From Thalassia testudinum (Eukaryota; Streptophyta; Magnoliopsida; Alismatales; Hydrocharitaceae), in the NCBI GenBank assembly GCA_037157565.1, contig JAZHRO010000046.1, positions 19,070,501-19,134,500 of the forward strand: a stretch of 64,000 bases of DNA. The letters are read 5' to 3'. The position numbers and the translations under genes were made by a program. Below the pieces are notes generated by a model, which saw only the letters and a list, made by a program, of their open reading frames with translations, had not been told where the DNA came from and did not search any database. Shown here one piece after another: positions 12,023 to 22,774 of the stretch. Every line of letters starts with the position of its first letter. Within the stretch, counting starts at the first letter, position 1.

Positions 12023-12420
12023 TTTGAGATCATGTACGATGCATCTGATTATGCTATAGGGGCGGTACTTGGGCATAAAATAGACAAGAAACCTGTGGTC
12101 ATCTACTACACTAGCAAGACACTTGACAAGGCTCAACGTAATTACACAGTTACTGAGAAAGAGCTGCTAGCCGTAGTATTTGCCCTGGAAAAAATCAGAT
12201 CATATCTTTTGGATTCCCATGTTATCATATACTCAGATCACACTACAGTGAGGCACCTCCTTGCGAAGATGGATGGGAAACCTCGACTAATCCACTGGAT
12301 CTTGCTGTTGCAAGAATTCAATCTCGAGATTCATGACAAAGTGGGAAAACAGAACAAGGTAGCTGACCATTTGTCCCATCTTCCTTCTTCCGTCATCGAC
12401 TCGTCTAGCCCAATCTCCAA
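12023..12420 (+). pseudogene. pol: Element B RNase H domain
   Basis: The open segment 12032-12613 holds the RNase H fold in order: YDASDYAIGAVLG (first catalytic Asp), [19 protein letters not shown] (catalytic Glu), IIYSDHTTVRHLLAK (Asp) and the end HDKVGKQNKVADHLSHL with a terminal Asp. It would degrade the RNA strand during reverse transcription. This domain is one of the best-preserved parts of B, but it is isolated from RT by stops. Confidence 0.82.
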
Positions 12421-13752
12421 GCATTTTCCCGACGAGCACCTGCTTGTCATTCACAATCTCCCATGGTTTGCTGGTATTGTAAACTACTTGGTTATAGGGA
12501 AGGTTTCGCTAGATTGGGAAACTTCCACGCAGGACAAATTGATTGTCGAGGCCAAGTATTATATTTGGGAGGAACCATACCTTTTCCACATTAGCAATGA
12601 TCAACTGATCTGAAGATGCATTCCTGATGACGAGGTCAATGACGTAATATCATTCTTTCATGACCAGACCTGTAGTGGCCATTTCTCTGGGCGTAAAATC
12701 GCAACGAAAATTCTCCAGTGTGGGTTCTTTTAGCCCACTTTGTTCAAAGACGCACAAACGTATTGTAGGGCATGTGCTCATTGTCAGACCCTCGACAACA
12801 TGGGCCTGCAGGATATAATACCCTTGAACCCGATTATTGTGTGTGAAATCATTGACATATGGGGAATTGATTTCATGGGACCCTTTCCTGGATCTAACGG
12901 CTTCAAATACATTCTTCTCGTTGTTGATTACATCTCTAAATGGATCGAAGCTGTCCCCATGAGAACTAGTGATCATAAAGTTATCCTCTGATTTATCCAA
13001 GAGAACATCTTTACCAGATTTGGGGTTCCTAAGGCCATCATCAGCAATGGCGAGTCTCATTTTACCAATGTGCACTTCCAGTCCCTGATGAAAAAGTACG
13101 GGGTATCGCATCGTATCTTGACTCCTTACCACCCTTAGACTAATGGACTGGCAGAACTGTCAAATCGAGAGATCAAAAAGATCGTTTAGGTCACTATCTG
13201 GCTTCATAGAAAAGATTGGTCTACTCGCCTTTCGGAAGCCTTGTGGGCCTATAGGATTGCCCATATGACCCAATTAAGCAGTTCTCCCTTCATATTAGTG
13301 TACGGTAAGGCATGTCACCTTCCCGTCAAGATGGAGCACAAGGATTATTGGACAGTACGGAAGTGCAATCTGGATCTAGTAAAGGCTGGAATACACCACC
13401 GGTTGCAATTGAGTGAGATCGAGGAGCTACGTAATGATGCGTACCAGAACTTGCATATCTATAAAGAGTGGGTTAAAGCCTTCCATGACAGGCACATTAT
13501 ACGGAAATCTTTCCACCCTGGCCAGAAAGTTCTACTCTTTGATGCCAAACTCAAACTATTCCTAGGAAAACTCATATCAAACTGGATTGGACCATTCTTG
13601 GTGAGATGAATCTTTGGAAATGGAGCTATTGAAATCAGCCAACCCAGCCTTGATTCAGAACCCTTTGTTGTGAACAGTCAACAACTTAAGCTGTTCATTG
13701 AACTCACCGATACGAAAAGGGCTGAGGTATCTTTTAATCTCCATTCTCCCTG
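12421..13752 (+). pseudogene. pol: Element B integrase
   Basis: H2C2 zinc-binding residues are seen at about 12658-12785 (HD..CSGHFSGRK, then CRACAHC). The DDE core follows: GIDFMGPF (first Asp, near 12870), ISNGESHF near 13045, where the second catalytic Asp is replaced by Asn, and LAELSNREI (Glu, near 13155). The C-terminal part contains the [18 protein letters not shown] block and ends at a TGA near 13750. Further stops occur near 12613, 12730, 12991, 13137 and 13187. Both the stops and the Asp-to-Asn change make it inactive. Confidence 0.82.
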
Positions 13753-15396
13753 AGCTCATTGCGTCTGGCTGATGGCGTTAAACTCAGCGCTTAATGAGAG
13801 GCAACCCGTCATTTTGAAAAACCTGAAACCCTTCTTGAAACATCTTTTGCTGAATTCATATTGCACTTTATGGTTCGTCCATTAGAACAGCCAAGTCCAC
13901 CTCTGGTACCCATACCCGAGCTTGAAATCGTCCGTAACAGTCACCCCGACCCGTCCACCCACCCAAAACCTATTCTAATGTACGATCTAAGCTGAACTCG
14001 AACCCACCTAATCTACAATGAGGACATTGCAAATCATAGGCATGGGAGGGTATTAAAGTGCAAAATGCTATGAAAATCACTTCACAAGAAAGGGATTTCA
14101 TCAAAAAAATTACATATTCCAAAAAACCAAAAAAATACAAAAATTGAAAAAGAGAAAAAATGGAGAAGGGAGGAAATTTTGAATGAATCAATTGCATATC
14201 ATTTTTTAGGAGAAAATGGGAGGTGATAAAAATGTCAAAAAGGAGCACAACTTGAAAAGAAAAGAAAAGAGAAATAGTCATTAGTAAAAGATTAAGGAAT
14301 CGACTTAGTTCTAGACCAAATCAAAAAGAAGGAAAATGAAAGACTAAAGGTGCTAAGAGACAAAAAGAGATTAGTATGAATGTTGATCTTAGGCCTCTTG
14401 GGCTGCGATTCTAGGCTTAAAAATTCAAGTACCCATTAAGATCTGGATAGTCAAGAGGTTGGGGAAAATGCGAAACTTAAGTATTAGGTCTAAGGCTTAG
14501 GGATTATTCGGCCTCGTTAACTAACCTTTGGTTTGCGGGGCTTGGTAACCTAAGCACCCCGATCCACACACAGTCTGGTTCAGTGCGCTTAATTATCAAA
14601 ATCACATAAATGTGTTAAACCTGTTCTGAAAAATTCAACTAGATTAGGAGCGGTTGATCAACACAAGTTGATTTGGAAGAGTTCCTGGCTTGGAGAGGCG
14701 GGAAATTCCCCACGAAGATGTGCAATAACATACCGTCTCCTCAGTGCTTGTCTCCTAGGATATCTAAATATCCTACTGGGGGCATGTGAGCACCTTGTAC
14801 TGGTTTAGATGCCATGGGTAGCATTATCACAAAATGTCGATTGCCAGGGTCTAGATTTAGCTACAGAACGCCATGGGCAAGATTATCCCGAAATCTCGAA
14901 AGCCAGGGTTCTTGTGGTTGCCATGGGTGGTGCTATCTCGAAGCATCAATTGCTAGGGACCCTACGAGGATTGATGGTGGGAGCTTGGAATTCGATATAG
15001 ATCGTGTTGTAAAGCTAAACCAAAGCTAGAAATAAAAAGAAAAGAGTGGGAAAACTCTCCAAAAATAAAGAAAAAAATTCCTCTGTCTCTATCTTACAAA
15101 AATGCACTGCAAACAGAACTTGGGCTAAAACATGTTACAAGCATGAGTGCTTTAACTGCGGAGTTCAAAGAACCTTAGGTTAGTTCCTGTGGGCCTTAGA
15201 AACCTTCGTGGCGGACAGAGGCTAGAGCTAGTCAGGTTCGGATCTTTATTGGCACTTGAGTACCTCTAGGCCTACTATCGGCATTCTGACCTAATTTACA
15301 AAAGAAAGCACACATCAAAGTTCTGAGCATAAAAAGGCACATGGTTTAGAATTAAAGAAAATTCCTTGAGATTTCACTAAGCGACTAGCAAAAGCT
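13753..15396 (+). other. Element B 3' untranslated region
   Basis: No coding potential. It opens with a motif GGCGTTAAACTCAGCGCTTA at about 13774 followed by GAGGCAACCCGTC, as in Xa and Xc. Three repeats beginning GCCATGGG start at 14811, 14870 and 14920. The layout and spacing equal those of Xa (1184, 1243, 1293). Confidence 0.65.
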
Positions 15397-15409
15397 CGGC
15401 TTAGGGGTA
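15397..15409 (+). other. Element B polypurine tract
   Basis: Reads CGGCTTAGGGGTA immediately before the LTR start TGATAGG. One or two changes from the Xa and Xc tracts. Confidence 0.7.
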
Positions 15410-16339
15410 TGATAGGAACACCATCATGAGCCATAAACTCATTTTGATCGGATTAAGTCAGTAAATGTTCCTACATAACTGCAGAGAACCATAATTCACT
15501 GCAAATCCATTCTGAGGGAAAGATAAGAAAATAGGGTTAAAACTGCAATTTTACCATCATATCTTGAATTCAGTACAACCATGGATTTTCTCAGGGGTAA
15601 GTTAATTAAGGGTCAAATGGTCCTAAAAGCTAACAAGTGGGTTAGAACAGGTAGAAAAGGGTTTTCGTGTATTCTAAGAATTAAATGACTTCTTAAACCC
15701 TAAAAAGAGACCTGCTTAATTAACTGAGGTTCTGATTAGAATAAAATTCATAGAAAAATATTCTCTAGGGTTTGGTACCCTCAATTTGACTATCAGAACC
15801 TGTCTTGACGCAAAATAGAGCCTCAGAATGACTATTGCCCTAATTTGGGTTTTTACATAAATTACCTAGTCAAACAAGGTCAAAAACTAAATCTAACTTC
15901 ACCATTGGATTCCTTGGGTCCAAATAAGGTTTGTACCAAAATTTGGACCCAATATGAGATCATCTTGACCAAGTTTGCATTTTGATTCAGTCAGAATCAC
16001 TCTACCTCATTCACACTCTTGACTTTTGAATTCTCTTATAAATAGCCCCCCAACTTCCTTGTCTTCTTCACAAACTGGTCCCCACACCATTTTTGGAAAG
16101 TTAAACCTTCATCGACTAGTTTTGAGCGAGGATTTCTCACTCAATGCTCAACCAATCTCTCCTAAAATTGATACGAGGATTCCTTAGGAAGTTGCCTTCC
16201 ATTTGAGCTAATCCTTGGGCTCCAATTCTTTCTCAAAAGGTCATGCAAACCTTTCAAAGGTTCAGGTATCCTATTTAGCAAAAACCTTCCAAGCTTAGAA
16301 GGGCTTCCTATGGCCTATAAAAGATCCCACGGTGCACGG
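15410..16339 (+). repeat. Element B 3' LTR, first part
   Basis: Starts TGATAGGAACACCATCATGAGCC, homologous to the Xc LTR start, directly after the PPT. It is cut at 16339 by LTR G. It contains the Pol II core promoter. Confidence 0.8.
16037..16044 (+). promoter_or_regulatory. TATA box of the element B LTR
   Basis: TATAAATA followed by GCCCCCC. LTR G (17055) and both Xc LTRs have the same TATAAATA and C-run, which supports a functional core promoter for the genomic transcript. Confidence 0.65.
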
Positions 16340-17054
16340 TGATGAGACACTCATCATGATCTCTAATTACCCCTAATTAACTAGTCTTCCTAGTTAATTA
16401 GCTAAGGTTATGATCATATAAGGGTTAATTATAGAATAAGGGATATTTAGTAAAGGACCTTAAAATAAGTTAAAAATGCCATTTTATCATTCAATTAACA
16501 TTATTAATAATATAGTTAATAATTGGACTCAAAATCCTATTAATCATTCTCTTAATTAATAAGATAAGTAACTTAAGTGATTTTACTTAATCTAATAAAT
16601 TAACCTAAAAAGGTCAAAAATGTAAATTCAAGGTGTAAACATAATATTTACCTTATTTACTAACATATATAAACAGTTGAAAAAGATCTAAATTAAAATA
16701 AACCTTCCAAACCTGGGTTTACATTTTAGTCCTTAAAATTTATTACAGTCGGGTCCTTATTTCTCACACATTTCCTTAAGTTTCATTACTTTTATTTCCC
16801 TCTTCGTCTTCTTCTTCTTCTTCTTCAGCCGAATGAATGGTTGGCAGCAGAGAGTCACCCCACCGCGCGATCACCGCCCTGTCGACATCATCCTTCTTTG
16901 TCTAAGCTCTTGCAGCTTGCGCTCACCACCTCCACTTCATCCACTGGTCTAGATTAACCAGGAATCCTATTTTTCAGTGGGAGATCTGACGACGGAGGTT
17001 AATCTCCTCATGCTCCTTCGGCCAGACCCCGCCACTCACTTCGTCGCAAACTGC

Positions 17055-17062
17055 TATAAATA
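17055..17062 (+). promoter_or_regulatory. TATA box of LTR G
   Basis: TATAAATA followed by CCCCCTC, 715 bases from the LTR start. Same core as in B and Xc. Confidence 0.65.
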
Positions 17063-19162
17063 CCCCCTCACACCTCTGATTTTATTCAAGTTGGCTCCCT
17101 TCCCTCTTCTAACACTGCAGTCGACCCAATAACCTATTCGTCCAAAACTCCGGCGACTTCCAATTCCAATTTTTGACTTCCTCCGTCCATCTTAATCAGC
17201 CGAGGAGATCCGCCATGGTCTTCTGCGTCTCTGACACAGGCACCAACCCAAGAAATCCTCCGCTCCACCTCAAATCCGCCCGCCGGAGATCTTTCTTCAA
17301 CCCTCTGATTTCGTCATCCACCATGAGACTTCGGCGGAACCCTATTGACCCCTTCGTCCAGGTAACAGTAGATTAGGAGTAGGAGTAGGAGTAGGCTAGC
17401 TTAGTTAGTTAGTTTAGGTAGTTAGATTAGAGTAATGTTAGATTTTAGCTTCATCTTCTCCGACTCCAGCGAGTTCCTTGAGCTCGCCAGAGCTTCAATC
17501 TTGTCTTTTAATTCACTGTACACCTTCCTGTATCTTCCATGATCATTTCTAAATCACTTAATCGCTAATTGGATCACCTAATCGCCTAATTCACATATCA
17601 CCTTCACCGACTATTATCACTGTCTATGGTGACAGTAATCGATTTAATTTCACCTTCATTGGGTTCTTCATTTATCACCACTTATGAACCCTAATCGACA
17701 CTATAATATATACCATTATCATCTATAAATTAAACACCTAATTTTAATTTAGTTCCTGATTTCGCTGTCCATGGCGGCTCAGGAATAGTTCAAATCTCAA
17801 ATTAAATACATATTTATGAATATAAACATCTGTTGACTTGTTTTAACCTCTCAATCGAGTGGTTAAACAAGTCCTGAGCTTTAACCATCCAGATCTTTAA
17901 GAAAATGTTCTCACTGTCAAATCTTACATTTTAATGAAATAATGAAGAATTAAAAGTGATACTGAGGTGCCTTGTAACCTCAGGATCTTTTCTAAATCAA
18001 AAATGGTTAGTTTTAACAATCTATGCACATTTTTTCCTATTTTCTGGACTCACCGGAGCTCCGGCGAGCCAAATTTGTGTTTCAGCCTCAAACTTGTTGA
18101 GAAGCTCCCGAATGTTATTACATGGATCACTGATTAATTTGAGGATATTTGTTTGAAGATTTAGCCAATGGAACTATAGATTTAACTTCATCTTCCCCAA
18201 CTTCAGTAGAGTTGGAGAAGTCTTATAAAAAGATTTAAGAAGCATTTAATGAACTCAGAAGCTTCAGTGCAATGCACTGAAGCTATTTAAGTCTTTAAAA
18301 CACTGTATCAATCTCTGAACAATTTTGTCGAACACACACCTTTTTCAGTTCAGGCGGCGAGCCTGAAACACAAGGAATTAAGGTCAGAACTCAAATCTGA
18401 AGATCTGAATAAATTTCTAATGTTGAGGAGACTCTAATTAAGGTTTTAATTTCTTGGGAGGAAGCTTTGAGCAGAAATTCAATTTTCGTGCTTCCACAGT
18501 CAAACATGAGTCTGTTAATGGAGATCTGAGCTTGAATTGAGGTATTGGGGAATGTAAATTGTTTCTGGGAACCTGTTTGATGATCTGAAAGTGACTAAAG
18601 TGAGCTCAGTTCAGTTTTTGTTTGAGAATTTAGTTCCTATCAATTTGGGTTACTTTCAAACCCAAATCAACAGGAGAAGCATTTTGATGAAATTTAAACT
18701 TGAATCCTGCTCAGATGAGTCCTTTATAACCCTTAGAATTAGTTTAAATCAATTACAAACACTTTTAAGTGTCTGTTGCACATTTTGAAATCTGAAATTT
18801 GAACTCTGAAGCTTTCAGAGAAGTGAAGAGCTTCTCTACTGGTCCTGAAGGTCTTAAGAACTTAAAACCTATTCTAACAGATGCAGAATCAATTATATAA
18901 CATGTACAGACCTTTTAATATGAAGGAGAAGTCCATCTGAGGACTCTGCTGATTTAATTTCATTTCCAGGTTAAAAATAACCTGTAGGAACCCCTGATTT
19001 CATCCTTCAAATTAAAGAAGAAAACATCATCGAAATATTAAATTGACCTTGCAATTGTGTAGATTACCCGTAGAGCTTTCTAACAAACTTAAAATCACTT
19101 GATTTGGAGCATTGGGTAGAAAGTTACGATCATTTGAATTTGGGTCTAGAAGGGGTAGGTTA

Positions 19163-19229
19163 GTCCCACATCGTTTGTTCATGAGTGCACGCCTGGGGAT
19201 AAAAATAAATTGTTTCCTTGGCTATGTAG
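19163..19229 (+). promoter_or_regulatory. U6-type (USE plus TATA) promoter module in LTR G
   Basis: GTCCCACATCG at 19163-19173 equals the plant snRNA upstream sequence element consensus RTCCCACATCG. ATAAAAATA begins at 19199, 25 bases later, and a GTCATCAG start motif lies at 19229, 55 bases after the USE. This USE-TATA distance is that of Pol III-transcribed plant U6 genes; Pol II snRNA genes have about 10 more. First T4 downstream is at about 19519. Activity is inferred. Confidence 0.55.
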
Positions 19230-19559
19230 TCATCAGCGCTCGGCGCACCGGTTACCGATTCGATCTGAACATGAGCATGTGTGTGTGTGTGCAGGCTTAT
19301 GCCTGCGGGTGTGCACCCATGGGGGCGTGAGAGAGAGTATGTGCCCTGGGAGGGCGAGAGTGGCCTCAGAGGCTGAATTGGCTCGAGACTGTGAATCGAT
19401 AAGAAATAAATCGAAAACGAACCTAATTGAGATTAGGCGAGGATCGAGTAGGGTCTGGTCCCACCCTAGTCTAGGGTGTTGTGTATCCTCGAAAGGACCT
19501 CGCCGTAAATAAAATAAATTTTGGTTAAAAAAATAAAAAAACCCGGTTCAGCTGAAGAA

Positions 19560-19810
19560 CTTAAGCAAAAGAGAAGCCGATGGTTGTTAAGCTAAGTGTT
19601 AAAGCACAGGCACTAAGGAAGGAAAAGAGACTAAGGAACAAAGGAGAAAACTAAGGGAAGAAGAGAAGGTAGGAGAAGAATAAGGAAAAAAAAGAATAAG
19701 CGACAGGAAGAGAAGAAGGCAGGAACAACAGAAGAAAGGTAAGAAAAGTGAGTTCGAGATAGAGAAGAAAATAAAAGAAAGAAAGAAGAAGATAAGAGGC
19801 TCAAGAAAAT
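19560..19810 (+). other. Purine-rich tract near the 3' end of LTR G
   Basis: About 250 bases of almost pure A and G. Equivalent tracts occur at 21570-21750, at 23830-23940 and, on the minus strand, in the Xc LTR (42700 down to 42340), always downstream of the USE module, so the tract is a family X LTR feature and not a chance microsatellite. Confidence 0.5.
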
Positions 19811-20319
19811 GAATCTTTTCTTACATCATTTTTAATTACTTTTTCTTATTAATTGTGAAAAGGCATGTTTTAATAGAATAACTTTTAATTGCCTTAATTT
19901 CTTGGAATGAAATTGAATTTGAAAAACTAACTTGTTTACTTGTTAATAAAGTAGATCATTTTGGGTAAATATGTTTCATATGGAATTTTGTACATTCTTT
20001 ATAGTTTAAATATTTTGACAAAATTCATGTTTTAAAAAATCAACTTAGTTATACCTCCTAAACTTATAGAGAAATAAAAGAAAATTGGTGAATTTCGAGC
20101 AAATTATTATACCTCCCAGTGAACGACCTGGACTCAACCAGTAAAAATTTCTAAAATGTTAGGTTAATTCGACCCTATACTATACAACCAACACAACTTC
20201 GTGTTAACCTAAGTAATTTCTTCTACTCTTAATTAAGTGAAATTAACTTAATTACTAAGTTGAGTGAATCGCATGATCATTTTAATACGCTCTTCAGCAA
20301 GTTTTTGGGAGCCAAATCA

Positions 20320-20381
20320 CCCTAATCCCCCTCCTCTAGCCACCAAAAATCCCTAATCCCCCTCCTCTGGCCACCAAAAAT
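20320..20381 (+). repeat. 31-bp tandem duplication
   Basis: Two copies of a 31-base unit (20320-20350 and 20351-20381), beginning CCCTAATCCCCCTCCTCT, that differ at one base (A/G). A recent local duplication. Confidence 0.85.
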
Positions 20382-21204
20382 CCCTGCTCTAGTGACCTCT
20401 CTGGATCTCCCTCCTCTGACCATCCAACCATCAAATTGGACAGCCTAAGCTCTTCCTCTCTTTATTGCGACCCTTCCTAGCCAAACGGAGGGTGTTCCTC
20501 CGTCTACGTCATTGTCACCGTCTTGCCGCTTCTTCCTCCTTCTTCAGCTCCGGTCGATCAACACCGGAGCCCTCCGCCTCCCTACCACCTCTCTAAGTCC
20601 CTCTCTTGCTCTCTCTCTCATTCTATTTTGCTTTCCCACTCTCTATACATACGCACGACCACCGCTTCTCCCTCAACACACTTCATCTTCTCTGCCTCCG
20701 GCGACGCTCTGGTGACACTTACTCAACGCCACACTGCACGAATCACACCGCTATCAACTCCATATGCTCCACCATTCTCCACCACACAAAAGCCCTAAGA
20801 TCTCCTCTCCTATTACTCATCCTAACACATCGACGACCTACCCACTGCCGCACCACCATCTTTGACCTCCACACACCACCATACTCCCTCTCACGGCATG
20901 CCATTGCCACCATTACACTCACCGTGCTTCGGCGATCATTCCTAATCTTTCTAACGCCGTCTAAAGGCCTTACTACTATTTTTAGGTATTCGCTCTTCCA
21001 CAGCCACGAATGCAAGCTTCGAGCTTGCTTGAAGCCCTCTCTAGCAACTGCAGCTCTAGGAGCCACTTCTAGGTGACGCGGCTACATCCCATGACCGCTC
21101 TTGGATCATCAATTGGAGCGGTTGACCACAACATGAATGGAATTAGATGAAGACCTCTCCACCGACTGTTGCTAGCTGCACGAAGAAGAAAGCGGTGGGA
21201 TTTA

Positions 21205-21270
21205 GTCCCACTTCAAATAGGGAGGAGCAAACGCAGTGGCATAAGAGGAAAAAGTCGCATCAGCTTATCG
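21205..21270 (+). promoter_or_regulatory. Decayed U6-type promoter module
   Basis: GTCCCACTTCA at 21205-21215 differs from the USE at two positions and the TATA position is degenerate. The GCCTCAAG start motif at 21270 keeps the exact 55-base spacing. A hairpin (GGTGAGG/CCTCACC, 21287-21311) follows. Probably inactive. Confidence 0.4.
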
Positions 21271-22131
21271 CCTCAAGAAACATAAGGGTGAGGTCCCTCA
21301 TGCCCCTCACCTACGCCTCGCCCGTGACCCGTTACCCCGCAGACCTGGCGTAGATCCGACTACCCACCTATGCTATCCACTCCTTGCTCACCACGCACTA
21401 CTGATGATTCTGGACCTGGGTGCGCTTAGATCTGAATCTGATTACTCGGTACTGTGCAAGGCTCTAGGAGAGCATGACCCAAGGAGAGAAAGAGAGGAGA
21501 GTCTGTGCGGTGTAGGGGAGGGTTTTGGTCTGAGAAGGATTAGCTAACACTTAGCCAAAATAGAGTATCCTTCCCCCTCTGGGTGAAGAAGAGCAAGAGA
21601 ATAAGAAGGGTAAGAAGTGCAGAGAAAGAAAGAGAAGGAAGAGAAAACAACAAAAGAAGAGGAAGAGAAAAGGAGCCATAGCAGAAGAAGCATCTGTGAA
21701 GGAGGAGGAAAACAAGAGAAGAAGAAATCAAAGAACAAGGAAGAAAAGAACAGCATCATTCATCAGATGTTTAAGACGTCTGATTGAATAATCAGGCAGC
21801 TGACTTCAAGCTTATTTCATACAAAGCTATTGAGTTCCATTATATATTATTGTAGGGAGTAATTGGTGATTCAAATCATCATTTTACTCCATTCTTTTTG
21901 CATTTTGACACTTGATCTTATTACCACATTATTCTAAGTCAATTTCTTATTATAATTTCTTATCTTTATTGTTTAAATTACAATCTTGATAATTGAATTC
22001 CTACTTGCTCCCAGCGAATGACCTCAGAGTTTTTCGAATATAAATTTTATCTATTTTTTGCGAGATTTCAACTATATTGCAACGCAATGATTTAAAACCT
22101 GATCTCGAGCGAATAATAGCTGCGGGGATTC

Positions 22132-22774
22132 ATACCTGTGCCCCTCCTTTAGGAGTGCCTCTCTCCAACCAATGTGCCAAGATGTCTAGATCGTCGTGCG
22201 GATGCCTTAATGCACGCGATGGAGATGAATCCTCAGCCGTTGGCTCTTGATCTAATGGCTGTGGTGCTAGGACTACTGGCTAGTGTTAGGCGGCCTAGAT
22301 GGTGCCACATGTTACCATCTAAGTCGTCCATTCTTCTTTCTTTTGCAGAGGGTGCCACGGTGCTTAGATCGAGATGATTCCCGCACTGCCGAACTGTGAT
22401 TGTCACTCCGGATCCATCCGTACGGTCGGATTTTCCATCTGAAACTTGTGTGGATGTCGCATTACCCCCTGACCGTTGATCTTCCTCGGACATCATATGA
22501 TGCTATGGGACTCCAATATAGACAATTTCAGAGGTGTTAGACACCGATCGTCGTCCTGATCAGATCCCTACGGTCTAATCATCTATCCGAGGCCCTAAAA
22601 TAATTCTTCTTCTCACCTCTCCATAAAAGGTACCTAATTAACCCAAAATATATACAACTACTCTAAATGCAAAATGATGCATGCTATGCAATATTTATAA
22701 CATGAAATGCAAATCTAGGCCTAGGAACATGCATGGATATGCATTTTAACCTAAATAGATGTGTTTACATCATC
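22132..22774. other. Unassigned spacer
   Basis: About 640 bases between two family X LTR segments. No ORF with recognisable content. The last part (22680-22740) is AT-rich with ATGCA repeats. Phrases such as TGATCTAATGGCTGTGGTGCTAG near 22248 resemble LTR U3 sequence, so this may be a further LTR fragment, but I cannot place it in a family. Confidence 0.4.

Larger units (their letters stand above)
16340..20296 (+). repeat. LTR G: family X LTR nested in the element B LTR
   Basis: Starts with a perfect 7-3-7 inverted repeat (TGATGAG ACA CTCATCA) and has the family X order: AT-rich U3, TATAAATA at 17055, a long transcribed region, the USE/TATA module at 19163-19229, a purine-rich stretch at 19560-19810, and the CTCCCAGTGAACGACCT motif at about 20116 near the 3' end. 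The end is placed at CA, 20296. At almost 4 kb it is longer than the Xc LTR (over 2.6 kb). The bases flanking it (CACGG before, GCAAG after) do not match, so either the right end is misplaced or a deletion removed the target duplication. No internal region adjoins it, so it looks like a solo LTR. Confidence 0.6.
9901..22131 (+). mobile_element. Element B: 5'-truncated family X retrotransposon with gag-pol
   Basis: Starts inside the gag-protease linker where element A cut in, then runs protease, RT, RNase H and integrase to about 13752, a 1.6 kb 3' UTR, PPT and 3' LTR starting at 15410. The LTR is split by LTR G (16340-20296) and appears to resume at about 20297 and end near 22131. The resumption is inferred from total LTR length (about 2.8 kb, close to Xc) and from shared motifs, not from a matched target duplication. 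Many stops and a deletion in RT make it inactive. Confidence 0.75.
20297..22131 (+). repeat. Family X LTR segment, probably the rest of the element B LTR
   Basis: Homologous to 22790-24386 over most of its length (shared ACCATCCAAC.ATCAAATTGG near 20420, the degenerate USE module at 21205, TTAGCTAACACTTAGCC near 21540, the purine tract, and TTGCTCCCAGCGAATGACCTC near 22008). It lies directly after LTR G, so it probably continues the B LTR from 16339. Open frames such as 20512-21076 are Ser/Pro/Thr-rich chance readings of a CT-rich transcribed region. Confidence 0.55.

Noticed and set aside
17340..17376. Possible exon with GT donor after an ORF (17173-17376)
   Set aside because: Lies just downstream of the LTR G TATA in transcribed LTR sequence; no conserved frame in the other family X LTRs.
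17371..17396. TAGGAG hexamer run as telomere-like repeat
   Set aside because: Fewer than five units and not the plant telomere heptamer.
16335..20301. Target duplication for LTR G
   Set aside because: CACGG and GCAAG flank the proposed ends and do not match, so the solo-LTR call is kept at moderate confidence only.
20512..21076. Ser/Thr/Pro-rich ORFs resembling secreted proteins
   Set aside because: CT-rich transcribed region of a family X LTR; no shared frame with the homologous copy at 22877-23329.
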